Assembly (NCBI GenBank): GCA_973895155.1
Contig: OZ316898.1
Span: 4,092,001-4,156,000, forward strand
DNA from: Marsupella aquatica
Taxonomy: Eukaryota > Marchantiophyta
Length of the DNA: 64,000 nucleotides
Reading direction: 5' to 3'
Position numbers and translations under genes: made by a program
The notes under the pieces: generated by a model
Told to the model about the DNA's origin: nothing
The model's input: only the letters and a program-made list of their open reading frames with translations
Database searches by the model: none
Shown: positions 44,183 through 54,755 of the stretch, piece after piece
Layout: each line of letters begins with the position of its first letter
Numbering within the stretch: position 1 is the stretch's first letter

Positions 44183-44779
44183 ATGGCATGGCCTAAAATT
44201 CAAGCCAAAAAGCGTGTGACAGAGGTGAGAAACACAGGTGTACTTGGGGCAGATGCTACTAACTTCTCTGCAAGTTAGATTTTCCAGAAGGCAGCTCATT
44301 GTTGTGCCATTTGTGACGATGGTGGGGGCCTGGTCATTTGTGAGGGCCCTTGCATGAGGCATTTCCACCTCAACCCGGAGTCTGACCTTGCTGCAGAAAA
44401 CAACTGTCCAGGGGTGGGCCTCCCATCAACACACCAGGGAGACAAGATGTGCACTGATTGTTTGGAGAAGCAGGCTAAGTGTGCACAGTGTGGGAAGTTG
44501 GGGTCCTATGAGGGCTCTGTTGATGCTGCAGCAAATGTTAGGAAATATCCAGACCGTTTTTGTGTGAGATTTTTCTGTTTTGAGTGTTTGCCTGCTCATG
44601 CCACAGCTTGCCCACTTCATAGGTGCAAGGCATGTGGTGAGCATGATGATGACTACTGGACTGACATAGTCCACTGTGCTAGGTGTCCCACTATGTGGCA
44701 CTATCATTGCCTGAAAGATCATCAAGCAGAGGGTTATGCTTGTGACAGAGAAATCTATGATCACTCTGCACATGGTGTT
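44183..44779 (+). pseudogene. EDM2-like PHD protein, locus A, broken by TAG and solo LTR
   Basis: Homologue of the locus B ORF at 61,351. From ATG 44,183 the frame meets TAG at 44,276-44,278 (CAG in locus B), then stays open through the extended PHD Cys/His array: CAICDDGGGLVICEGPCM, CTDCLEKQAKCAQCGKLG, HRCKACGEHDDD and CARCPTMWHYHCL. After ...DHSAHGV the solo LTR interrupts it at 44,780. The rest of the family C-terminus resumes at 49,433 beyond the LTR (DRWIFYCHRHAID) to TGA 49,514-49,516. EDM2 of Arabidopsis is a nuclear PHD protein controlling transcript processing and silencing at transposon-containing genes. This copy cannot make the full domain. Confidence 0.85.
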
Positions 44780-47700
44780 TGTGGTGCGTCCCATGGCTCC
44801 CTAAACCCAAGAAACCCCCCAGCTCAAGCCGATTCCCGCAGGTTTCGTGCTTGGCGAGGCCGTTTCCGTGGCTTAGCGGCATGGGACGCTGCTAACCTTC
44901 TACTACTACTATTAACATTTTACACACATATACTGGACAGATCCTTCATCGGGTCATGAGATACGTAGCCGGCCTAATATAGGCCTTCCCCTGTCTTCCC
45001 CTGTCTTCCCCTCCGTCTTGTTAGGTATGTTTGGATTCCGCCGCCGGAATGATCCCCAATAGGCTTGGTTAAGCCGCTAAGACCTCTCTCAGCTCGACAC
45101 ATCCAACTCTCACTCCCCTGCTTACTTTCCTTCCTTCTGTTGATGTGGGCACTCTTCACACAAGTTAATGCGACACACAAATAGCAAAATGACTCATTCT
45201 GACTGAGTCATACCATGCACTTGCCATACAAACAGTACATCTCATACACAAGTTCTGCGAACTAAGCCGTGAGGCCAACTCTATTCAGCTCTTAGGCATG
45301 AGGAAACATGAATATACACAAGGGTCACTGTATGACTAACCGAGAGCTTCTCGTACTACTTGATCCCAGCCCGGCTGGTGCAAACTAAAAACTTGCTAAA
45401 GAAGAGGCCCTGAGCTCCCCGCTGCCCAGGTACTTATCCTGGTAGTGGATCCGCCATTCTTTGCATCGTAAGCCTAATCTACTTAACAGTAATCTACTTG
45501 CCCGAATCTACCTATGTACAGCAAGGCAGGAGCACAAGTGTTGCTCCTACCAGTGGGACCGCAATCCCACTAAGCTAAGTGTCAGGGCCGCTCCTGGTTC
45601 TGATCCTAATCCTAAACGTGGAGATCCGTGCCCGCCCTGCCCACTCACGCCTCCTCCCTCCACGTCCGCCCTCCCTAAAAGGAACGGCGCCCTTGCACCG
45701 TCACGACACCGGTGGTGGATCCTCAATGGACGCCCCCAACACTTCCTCCTCAGCCACTGCCGTTGGCCCGCCTACTGACAGATTACCTGCCCTTGACCGA
45801 GTCAACTCTCCATCGGCCTGATTGGGTCCACCTTCGGCTTCAGCCTCGACAACTCCCACGGCTTCGGCTTCAGCCACCCCCACGGCTTCGGCTTCAGCCA
45901 ACCCCACGGCTTCGGCCTCCCCTTCCCCTAGGGTAGTTGGATCCTTAGCCGTGACCCTGTCTGGGGTCGGTGCTGGGTCTACCTCCTTGATCACCACGGC
46001 CTGTGAAGTCGTATTACTCCTTGACCCTGAAGGTTTCCGCTTCTTCTTCGTTGGTGGCTCGGCAGCTGGTCCCTTCCCCTTCCCACTTACCTCCGGCACT
46101 GGTGCAGGTGGTGCGGCTTGTCCTTCGGCAATTACCACCCCTGGTAACTGGTTTGTCCCAACAGGAGATGGACCTGCTGCAGCTAAGCATTTAAATACTG
46201 CGGCTTGTTTCTTCAGCCGCTCTGTTTGGTTGTCGGCCCGCCGCTGTAGGTTCTCCATCTTCCTCGTGATTTCCTCCAACTCCTCTTGGGTTTCATCCAG
46301 GTCCTTACGTGCCCCCTCCAGCTCGTTTTTGGCCTCCTCCTGCTCCCTGTGGGCTTCCTCCAATTCCTTCTTCAAGGTAGCCTTCTCCTCCTGGGTTGCT
46401 CTTAGCTCCTTGTCGAGCTCTGCAATGATGACAGACTCCATCTGGTTCATCTTGGCGTAAGTCTGTTCGAGCATCTCGTCCTTCTCCCTTAGGTCGGCCT
46501 TGAAGCTGGCCGTCAGGGACGCAAGCTCCTGCTGCAGCGCCATAATCCCTTGATAGGATTTCCCTAACTCGACCTCCTTCTGCTCAAGGGCTCCGCGGAT
46601 TTTCTCGAGCTCCCCTTTCAACGCCCATTCCTTTCTTTGGGTCTCCGCCATGGCCCGGCTGTTGGCTGTTATGTGGGCCTCCTCTGTATTCTTCAGCTCT
46701 TGCTTCCACTTTTCCCTTTCTTTGATCGTGTCGGCCAACTCTTCCTGCGTCTGAGTCAGTTTATCCTTGATATTCTGATTATCAGCCTGCGCGGCGTCCA
46801 ACTGCCCCTGCATGATGTTCAGCTCATGTCGTTTAATCCGCAGTTCATCTTGGGCTTTCTTGGCCGCCCTTAGATCTTCAATCTCGGCTCCCATCCTCCT
46901 AAGCCGCCGAATGACCTCGTCCTTCTTGCTTCTCTCTAAAGCCACCGCTTCTTCTAATTGGTGCTTCTCCAACTGCTCCCTATGGAAAAAGGGTCCTACC
47001 TCCAACTCCTCTCCAAAGATGCCGAGCGCAAGTTCCCCACACATCTCACCATACTCCATGGCTCTATTCTTAGCGTAGGTGGAGTAAGTAGAAGTGATCG
47101 GCATCGCCCATCGTGGCCTCTGCTCCCAAGCCGTCCTGCGGATCTCTTCAATCGTGGCTAGAGGTTTGCTTCCTTTTTCGGCTAGCCGCCTGATGTCCTC
47201 CGGCCAATCTCCTCCTGGTAAATCCTTTTCCTTAGCCAGGGCGGCCTCTTCCTCCTGCTTGATTCGCTCCTGAAATTCCTGCACCGTCTGTTTTATGCCG
47301 TCGAAGCTCGGGGGAGCAACATCTGGTGGGGGAGACTCAGGGCTACTCTGCTGGTTGGGGTCCCCTCGCACTACCCTTGGAAGTGTGGGGACAAACCGGC
47401 CACAGGTCCTTACTCCTGGAACGTGATGGTCCGACCCATAGCCGGAATTATCATGGCTGCAGTCCTCCACTGCCTCCTCTACCTCTTGGATTTCCGACTT
47501 CTCCCTCTCCTCTTCCTCGGTAGGAGCTTCAGGCAATTCTGCCTCAGATTCAGAGCTTGAGGTTCCCACGAACATTCGAACACCTGGCTTGGATTCCGGC
47601 CTGATTCTCTCCTTGTCTCCAACAAAGGGGTTTTCTCTTGTGAGCTGGTGTAGGCCTACCTCTGTAGTAGTGTCCTGCATTGGTGCCGTTGCCGTTGTTG

Positions 47701-49427
47701 TTGCCGATGCCGATTTCTTTTCTTTCTCCAGTAGTTTCAGCAGACTCTGCATGCCTGGTTGCTGCATCGGCAAGTCTTCCTTCCTGGGCCTAAACACCTG
47801 CTCGATCGTAGGACTAACAGGTGGTTGAGGCTTCTCAGCCAACGGCCTCGGCGTTGGAGCTTCCTCGGGTGCCCTTACCTGCAGGGGAAGTACCGGGGCA
47901 AAAGTCTGACCTCTGGCATACCGGCACAACAGCGGCATGTGATAGCCAAGCCGCGACACGCTCCCCATGCCGATTACCTGCTGCTCCTCCTTTAAGATCT
48001 TCTTCAATTGGTTGAGGAGGTACCCGTTGTAGTCCCGGCTTGGGTCTGGCCTTTCTGCCAGATAGACCTGTGCCTTGCCGATCTCTGCCCTCGGCAAGTT
48101 ACAATGCATGGTCACCCGCAAGAAGTCGATCATCTCTCCTATGTGCGGGTTGGTGCAGGTGTTCCGGAAGAAGCCATTCTTCGTTGATGGCCCGGGGAAC
48201 GACCGGAACTCCTTGTCAGGCAAGGTCTTCCTGGTATCAACTTTGGTCTTATTGCCCATCGGCAAGCCAAACACTTCGGCAATCACCTTGGGAGTAAGAT
48301 AGAAATCCTTCCCATATATCCTCGTGCAATTGGTCTCGGGTTCCCATGACCCCACAAATTCTAATAGGTCTGACTCCGGTACCTCCGGCTTCAGCCATGG
48401 TAATCTTACAAAGGCCTCCAAGCCGGATCCGGCCATGAAGCCTTGGTACTTCTTGGTCTGCATGGCCGTAAAGCATGCATCCTCCTCCCGTGCAAAATGT
48501 AGTTGCACCTCCACCGGTAGGGTTGCCGCCCAGCCCTTCCAGGTGTCATCCCTGGTTGGAATGGCCTTGATGGGATCGACCTCCTCCTCTTCGGCTTCTC
48601 CCTGCCTCCTGCTCTGCTGCTCGGCTGGCTTCTTTGGTGCCGCCGACCTCGTTCTTTTTGCCGGGGTGGCTTCATCGTTGACGGCTCCCTTCCTCTTCAT
48701 CTCTGCTGCCGTGGAGGTTTCTCCTAGCACCGTTGCCTGGGTCCACCTTTCCGTGCTACCCTTTAATTCCCAGTGTATGTCGTTGCAGTTCTTGATGGCC
48801 TCTCGGATGCCGACGACGCTGTCTTTGCAAAATAGAAGATCGTCGAGTTGATTGGAAGTAGGCGTCCACAGGAACTCGTCCTTGATGAGTTCGCCTCCTA
48901 AGAAAGCCGTCTTCTGCAGCTCCCACAATCGAGCGAGCTCCTGCCGTTCTCGAGCTGCCCTTTCTGACTCCTCGTCCTCGTAAGTCTTGATGTACTCAGT
49001 TGCCCGTTCGAACAGGCATCCCCAGAAATGTGCCGCTTGATTGACGTTGCTCATACCCTCCTTAGGTTGATCGTCGGTATCTACTCTCTCCCCGAGTGCT
49101 TGCCTAAGCAGCTGACAGTAGTTGGCCTCCCGTAGTCGTCTGCCTAGTTCGTGCTCACAAATGAGCCACCATCTCCTGCAAGCGCTCCTTACCCCTCTCC
49201 TCTGCCGGTCCTTCTTCCCGTTGATCCTTCCTAGCCGCCGACGCTTAACGCGCCCTAACCCTAATCGGGTTTTCACCCTCAGCCTTACCTCCGACCTCTG
49301 CCCGGGTTCCATGGTTGCCCCTAATTGTTTATATTTTCCTTGTTTTGTCACTATACTAAGGTGTTCCTAGGGTGCCTTCCTGCTTTACCCACTTAACCGG
49401 CCGAGTGATTCCTGTCTAGGCATCACA
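44780..49427 (-). mobile_element. Solo LTR of the gypsy family, minus orientation, in locus A
   Basis: 4,648 bp, exactly the length of the LTRs at 21,626 and 32,498. Flanked by GTGTT at 44,775-44,779 and 49,428-49,432. No internal element sequence, so it arose by LTR-LTR recombination. The locus B sequence CATGGTGTTGATCGATGG (61,939-61,956) is the matching empty site. Confidence 0.97.
45701..49312 (-). CDS. Intact LTR-encoded PMD-like/coiled-coil protein, 1,203 aa
   Basis: The only one of four copies without a nonsense codon. ATG at 49,312 sits in a strong context (AACCATGG); an in-frame GTG lies 13 codons upstream. Residues 1-280 are basic with Arg/Lys clusters (VKRRRLGR, KRTRSAAPKK). Residues about 285-478 (KKYQGFMAGSGLEAFVRLP, LLEFVGSWEPET, FYLTPKVIAEVFGLPMG) resemble the plant mobile domain/plant transposon-protein fold found in MAIN/MAIL proteins and in some plant transposons. 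Residues about 480-775 are an acidic, Pro-rich linker. Residues about 778-1,036 form a long heptad-rich coiled coil. At about 1,088 is a nuclear-signal-like PPTKKKRKP, then AEAVG repeats and the C-terminus. There is no enzymatic motif. A nuclear, self-associating protein is inferred; its role in the element is unknown. Confidence 0.88.
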   Translation of the reverse strand: MEPGQRSEVRLRVKTRLGLGRVKRRRLGRINGKKDRQRRGVRSACRRWWLICEHELGRRLREANYCQLLRQALGERVDTDDQPKEGMSNVNQAAHFWGCLFERATEYIKTYEDEESERAARERQELARLWELQKTAFLGGELIKDEFLWTPTSNQLDDLLFCKDSVVGIREAIKNCNDIHWELKGSTERWTQATVLGETSTAAEMKRKGAVNDEATPAKRTRSAAPKKPAEQQSRRQGEAEEEEVDPIKAIPTRDDTWKGWAATLPVEVQLHFAREEDACFTAMQTKKYQGFMAGSGLEAFVRLPWLKPEVPESDLLEFVGSWEPETNCTRIYGKDFYLTPKVIAEVFGLPMGNKTKVDTRKTLPDKEFRSFPGPSTKNGFFRNTCTNPHIGEMIDFLRVTMHCNLPRAEIGKAQVYLAERPDPSRDYNGYLLNQLKKILKEEQQVIGMGSVSRLGYHMPLLCRYARGQTFAPVLPLQVRAPEEAPTPRPLAEKPQPPVSPTIEQVFRPRKEDLPMQQPGMQSLLKLLEKEKKSASATTTATAPMQDTTTEVGLHQLTRENPFVGDKERIRPESKPGVRMFVGTSSSESEAELPEAPTEEEEREKSEIQEVEEAVEDCSHDNSGYGSDHHVPGVRTCGRFVPTLPRVVRGDPNQQSSPESPPPDVAPPSFDGIKQTVQEFQERIKQEEEAALAKEKDLPGGDWPEDIRRLAEKGSKPLATIEEIRRTAWEQRPRWAMPITSTYSTYAKNRAMEYGEMCGELALGIFGEELEVGPFFHREQLEKHQLEEAVALERSKKDEVIRRLRRMGAEIEDLRAAKKAQDELRIKRHELNIMQGQLDAAQADNQNIKDKLTQTQEELADTIKEREKWKQELKNTEEAHITANSRAMAETQRKEWALKGELEKIRGALEQKEVELGKSYQGIMALQQELASLTASFKADLREKDEMLEQTYAKMNQMESVIIAELDKELRATQEEKATLKKELEEAHREQEEAKNELEGARKDLDETQEELEEITRKMENLQRRADNQTERLKKQAAVFKCLAAAGPSPVGTNQLPGVVIAEGQAAPPAPVPEVSGKGKGPAAEPPTKKKRKPSGSRSNTTSQAVVIKEVDPAPTPDRVTAKDPTTLGEGEAEAVGLAEAEAVGVAEAEAVGVVEAEAEGGPNQADGELTRSRAGNLSVGGPTAVAEEEVLGASIEDPPPVS

Positions 49428-49432
49428 GTGTT

Positions 49433-50109
49433 GATCGATGGATATTTTATTGTCATCGCCATGCCATTGATGCTACCTCGCGCACTCCTGTGAGAGATCA
49501 CATATCTTGGCTGTGAAGCTGAACATTGTACATGCACAGTGCACCTGATGTGGATGTACTATTTTTTGAGATTGCAGAGATTCCAATTTTGAAAAGGAGT
49601 TGGGTAGGCGAGTTTATATAGGCAGCACTTATCTTGTGCTCTGGCGTCAGTGGCTGGGTACATGCCTATACAAACTTATCCTTACAAGCCTTCTTGGAAG
49701 TATTTAGGCTGAGTGGTCATTTTCATAAACACTTTCATCAGACTGCTAAATTAAAACAGGACTTCTAAGTTGTAAGCGTATAAATTATCAGGCATGCAAT
49801 TAATCAAATTGCCCTATAAGTTTGTCATTTGAATGTATCCTCCTTTACAACAAAATATGTATGTGCCATGACAAGTTGGTTGCACTTCATTTCACCACGG
49901 ATATGGATTTTGTAGTATATATTCAAACAATGTCCTGCATCCGTGCAGGTGCCTAGTACGTATTGTTCACATATCCCTTGTACCTATCAAAATTGGACCT
50001 GAGCACCAGTGGGCCAGATCAACTCAAAAAGCAGGAATTTTGTTGTCCTTGTATTGTCAGGTGAACCCATTCTTCCAAAATTCACTGTCATCACGTAGGG
50101 TGTGTGTAC
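49433..50109. other. EDM2-like 3' remnant and spacer, locus A
   Basis: 49,433-49,516 is the separated C-terminal part of the EDM2-like ORF. The remainder is non-coding and aligns with 62,032-62,629 in locus B. Confidence 0.6.
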
Positions 50110-50976
50110 ATGGAGCCTGGTAAACGTAGAAAGTGTGACCACCCAGCAGTGTTTACAGGGGTCAGAGCGATTTTGGTCCATGGCCAGCATGGGTTGACCA
50201 AAGTGCATTGGCCAACTGTACAGAAACGATTCTCTGAGCTCCATGGCACTGTAGTTCAGGACATCACTCCAGAGACTACACATGTTGTTGCAGGGACATC
50301 GCTATCAGTGATAAAGAAGTGGTCATGGTCCTACATGAATTCTGCAATTATTAAGCAAGGCCTAAAAGTAGTTGAGGCCTCTTGGATCACAGATTCCATA
50401 GCACATAAGATTGTATAGGATACTGAGCAATATGAGTTGTGGGAGGATGAAGAAGCTACTGCATCAGCTTGGGCTGAACAAGAAGTCTGGGAAGCAAAGG
50501 CACGGCTTGCTGATCTCCAATATGGACCTGTACTCAACAAAGGACAGAGCTCTACAAGGCTGAAGAGTATGTTGGCTGAGGAGACGAAGCAACCAACCCC
50601 CATTCTGAAAGGGCTGAGCATGGTATTTGTGGAGGCGGGAATTGGAGAGGTTAAGTGCAAAGTGTACAAGTCCACAGTGCTTGACCTAGGTGGGACAGTG
50701 GAGGAGAATATAACAGAGGACACCACTCATGTCATTACTAAGTCATATCCCAAAGCCTGCCACAAGTTTGGGAAGGGAGACATTCGCTTTTATGTCATGT
50801 CCCATAATGTGTTTGTGGTTTCATATGCTTGGCTTGTGGAATCAGTAGCAGCTGGGAAGCGTCAAAACCCAATGGACTATGTTGAGGCCTGGCCACGGAA
50901 GGGTCAGGATCCTTACAGAGAGGACTATGAGACAACAAGTGAGGAATGGGTCATTAGCGATTCTGAATCAGAGTGA
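50110..50976 (+). pseudogene. Tandem-BRCT protein, locus A, one nonsense codon
   Basis: ATG 50,110 (MEPGKRRK) opens BRCT domain 1: VRAILVHGQHGLTKVHWPTV, ITPETTHVVAGT, LKVVEASWITDSI. TAG at 50,416-50,418 interrupts; the locus B partner has CAG. The frame then continues through an acidic linker and BRCT domain 2: LSMVFVEAGIGEVKCKVYK, LDLGGTVEENITEDTTHVI, VFVVSYAWLVESV. It ends at TGA 50,974-50,976 with AATAAA at 51,031. Tandem BRCT units usually bind phosphoserine peptides in DNA-damage signalling; the substrate here is unknown. Only single-domain fragments could be translated. Confidence 0.85.
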
Positions 50977-51039
50977 GGAGTAGTAGCATCAGTTTGGACA
51001 CAAGTTTTTTTGTATAAATCAGATCATTGAAATAAATGT

Positions 51040-52250
51040 GATCTTTGAACTAATGTACCTTGTTATGGTTGGTGGCAGTTGGGCTTATTTTACTGTTGGC
51101 GGATTGTTGTTTCCTGCTGCCTGGGGGTGTCACTGTAAACGTACATGCAGAGGCGGTACATTTGAGGACAGCGGAGGAGGTGGTGACACCCTCCAAAATT
51201 TAGGAATTTTGTGTCATTCACTTGACAATAGGTACACTACTTGCGAACCTGTTTTTTTCTTTTGGGGTGGTTTAGGGTTTGTGAGAATTTAGTACACGTT
51301 ATGTTAACTCTTTTGGCAGATACAGTCAGGGATATATGGAACACAAATACCACCATTAGGCATCCTTGTTCACTGCTCACTAGTAGAAACCGGGGTAATT
51401 TAGACCATACCTTATAGGACTAAGCCCACTAAGTCCTTCTTCCATACTTTAAATGACTTGCACCCATTGCCAAGGTTTTGTTAAAGACTATAAAAGACTT
51501 TGAGTGTTTTCCGGTTTAGTTAAAGACTATGAAAAGTAACCTTGCTACTTTGTGAAGGGTGAACACTCTAGGACATCATGGGTTTTGTTCTTGGAATCAC
51601 TCTAAAGGTCCACACAAAGACTAGTATAAGACAAAGTCTTACAAGGGTTCATGATAAGAGTATACTTAAGAAGGACCGGGCGACATCCTACTTTTGGGCC
51701 TAAGTGCTTAAGGACATGCCTTGTATATATCACCAACCTTAACTAACATTGCACCATAAATATCCATGTAACGGGTACTTTTCATAACTTAGGGTACAAC
51801 TGTACTGGAGGGCTTAGGGTGGTTTCTAACCAGAACCGGAACTAATGCATCACTATAACCCTAGCTAGGTACAACTCCCACACCATGATATATTCCGCAT
51901 TGCCAACTAGTGTTGTTTTGACAGGGTCATGGGCACTAATTGACACAATGAACAGTCCACAACTTGATTGATTTGAGTGTAAATGATGGTGCCTTTTGAT
52001 CCAAGATTAATTCCACAAGGGGGGGGGGGGAGGGTTAGGGGGGCCCACAACTAATTAAGTGGCCATGACTTTGTCACCAAAGGGATTTATTTAAAGTTAT
52101 CCTTAACCCTCTTTAGTTTTGTGTGTTGCCTAACACTCTGGTGCAAACGTACTTATTATGCTCAACGGGTCACCTCAACGGAAATGAGCTTACATGACTG
52201 CTTGCACTAAGTATTGGGTTAGGGTGAGTGTGCTTTGGTCATCAGGTGAT
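51040..52250. other. No gene; CACTA-like terminus and repeats
   Basis: To about 51,140 it aligns with the 3' flank of the locus B BRCT gene. CACTAGTAGAAACCGGGG at 51,378 has the form of a CACTA left end, and AAAGACT/AGTCTTT motifs repeat behind it to about 51,660. A run of G lies at 52,019-52,031. I found no right-hand end. Confidence 0.45.
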
Positions 52251-52616
52251 TATTGGGTTTTTGTGAAGGGAACTATCGAGTACTTGTGCCCATGTGTTCG
52301 GGCCCCATTGTGCGACAGAACATTGTGCTTTGCTTCTATGAGTGGAGCATACGAGTAGGGTTTAGGGTTAACATTTTGCGAGGGAAGCTGGGAGGCGATT
52401 GTAGTCAATTGTTGCCATCCACTCCTGTGAGCGCTTTTGACAGTTCTACCTGCATGCCCCTTACAATTGTTTGGACAAAGGAGTTCAGCAAGTGGTTTGC
52501 GCTGGTTTGGGACCTTGACAGTCGTGAGGTGGTAAGGACATTGAGGCATCCCTGAGAAGCGCTTGATGGTAAGGACATTGAGGTGTTGGAGACATTGAGG
52601 CGTTGCGGACATTGCC
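52251..52616. other. No gene recognised
   Basis: An open frame at 52,253-52,555 has no domain and no homologue in locus A. Minisatellite-like GGTAAGGACATTGAGG phrases occur near 52,530-52,610. Confidence 0.4.
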
Positions 52617-52832
52617 TTAGAGGCTCTTGAGGCCAGTGACAGCTTTTGGCGCGAAGGCAAGCGGAGATTTGTCTCCTGCCTGAGAGCTTACAGCTTCGGA
52701 TTGAGACAACGTGGGCGCACCAAGATTCAGAGAAGACTGACTGGCTGGGACCGACCGGTCTTGGGAAGTTGCAGCCGTGGAGGGACCGGGAGCGCTAAGG
52801 TACATTGCAGCTACGAGCAGCAATGCACCTGC
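52617..52832 (-). CDS. Possible small secreted Ser/Pro-rich peptide, 71 aa
   Basis: From ATG 52,832 on the minus strand the first 20 residues (MAGALLLVAAMYLSAPGPST) look like a signal peptide. A short Ser/Gln/Pro-rich mature part follows, ending in a stop at 52,617-52,619. The shape recalls arabinogalactan-type peptides, but it lacks the dense Ala-Pro repeats and I see no second copy. A chance frame is quite possible. Confidence 0.2.
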   Translation of the reverse strand, partial: AGALLLVAAMYLSAPGPSTAATSQDRSVPASQSSLNLGAPTLSQSEAVSSQAGDKSPLAFAPKAVTGLKSL

Positions 52833-53898
52833 CATAGTGACATTGAACTGCCCTGAATCACCCTGGTTAGTCCAAACTTCCATTTGCAAGTTAGTTTTGG
52901 TAGTGGCTTTGGTTTTCTAGGCGGAATGAGCTCCGATGCCATGCATTAAGAATGTGGGAAATGCTATTTTGTAGCTTGCTACCTCATAGTGCTAATTTCA
53001 ACTTCAGGTTTGCGTGGTTTTGGGCGATAAGCTTGTGGCTCATTCGGACTGAGTGATCTTCCTGCGGGCCCTGCCCTAAGTGTTCACACTTCTCGCCGTC
53101 CCAAACTGCGAAAGGCTTCTCCCCGTTCTGTATCCCTACTTCAGTAATTGTATTGAGGTCTTTCAATCAGTCTCATAGGGGAGGTCATTGTCTTCTCTGT
53201 AAGTTGTTGCTCCTATCACACTACCAAGCTTGTTGAAGGGAGCTACTATCGCGAGCTGCTACCATTGCGAGCTACTACCATCGCAAGTTGTTGAGGAGAG
53301 GGCCAGTTGTTTGCGAAAGGATTTCCAGATTGTGTCGGAGGTCCAAATTTCTTGCCTGTGGGTCCCCATGTTTGCAGTTTTTTCCTGGCTTCTTGCGCAG
53401 TGCTCCGACGTAGTACCCATGATGCTAGTCTGAACGGATTCATGAGCTGTGACTGATTTGCTGTTCAAATGATGTCTTCAACTAGAGCTACAATTAGTGT
53501 CTGCGGAGCTGCCAACCAGGTGCAGGTGTGATTGAGGTCAGTTCAACTGTTGGGTTGCCCGAATGTTCCGTTGCCATCATTTGTAACCACGAGCAATGGA
53601 CTTTAGAGGCGGGATTTTCTAGGGATTTCTGCTCAACCCTTTGCTGGCTTTCTACTTTGAGGTCTATTTTGGGGTTCGGGCAAAGGGCGGAGGGCGAAGA
53701 TCAAGCATTGCAGTTTTGCTAACGCTGCATGGTGGAAATTGGACCAGCCAACTCCTTGTCTACGGTGTTGTGGAGCTGGGCGAGCTGCAACAAGGGACCA
53801 AGCCAGGCGACCTGTGAATCAAAGCCCATTGACCGCTGCTGAAGGTTTGATGTTCTATATTTGAAGCTCTCGTTTGCTTTCTATTTGTCAGTCTTTCA
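52833..53898. other. No gene recognised
   Basis: No domain, RNA gene or paired repeat beyond short GCGAGCTGCTACCATTGCGAG duplications at about 53,250-53,290. Confidence 0.45.
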
Positions 53899-54050
53899 CA
53901 GCTGCGCATTAGTGTTGGCCCTATCCTCCGTCCCTCTGCTGGCCTGCTACTGACATTTGGTTAATCATAGTTGTTCACTGCTGTGCATTAGTGTTGGCCC
54001 TATCCTTCGTCCCTCTGCTAGCCTGCTACATTTGGTTAATCAAAATGCAA
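53899..54050. repeat. About 79-bp tandem duplication
   Basis: GCTGCGCATTAGTGTTGGCCCTATCCT..CGTCCCTCTGCT.GCCTGCTAC...CATTTGGTTAATCA occurs at 53,901 and 53,980 with small differences. Confidence 0.85.
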
Positions 54051-54755
54051 TGTCTGTCTGAGTGAGCTGATCATCTCCAATGTAGTATGGGCTTGGGATT
54101 TACATATATGTTTCCTGCTTCCAGCAGATAGGCAATTGCTTCCAAGCTCTTTGGTGCAGACGTCTCTATGGAATGCAATGCCCTATATGCCAGAGCTTTC
54201 ATATATTGGCATGTTCACATTTGCTCTTGGAATATATGATCCCGAAAGCTTCATGAGCAGTTTATGTTCAGAATTCTGTTTATGTTATTGTTTCCGTCAA
54301 TTGCAGCTTGGATTTTTGAATATATGTCCTGTCATTGATGATAGAGGGTGGTTGAGATTGGTTTTCTTTCTTCTTGGTAGTGGGTCAGTGTGTTGGCATT
54401 TTCCTCATGTCACTCATTCTCATCGGACGAGCTGCGGATTGGTACTGAATAGTCATTTAGCCTATTGCTGCCTCCCACCGCCATTGCCGATTGCTGATTT
54501 CCGCTATCATCGTGTATTGCTTGCTTGCTTGCCACTGCCTTTGTTGGTTGCCACCCTCTTCACACTCTCTCGCATCTATCTTCCGATATGAACGCGCAGC
54601 CAAGCCCACCAAAAGCTCTGTCCCTACAATCCCTCCCAAATCAACTTCCTTGTTTCCTGCTGCTCATGATCACCGCATTGTTCTTCCCTATTTTTGTTTA
54701 CTTATTGGTCTCTCCACACTTGTTGCTTCACATGACTATTTTGCTCCTCCCTGGA
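54051..54755. other. Upstream region of locus B
   Basis: From about 54,645 it aligns with 39,735-39,850 of locus A. Ends at the solo LTR, with the target duplication GGATC at 54,751-54,755. No gene. Confidence 0.5.
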
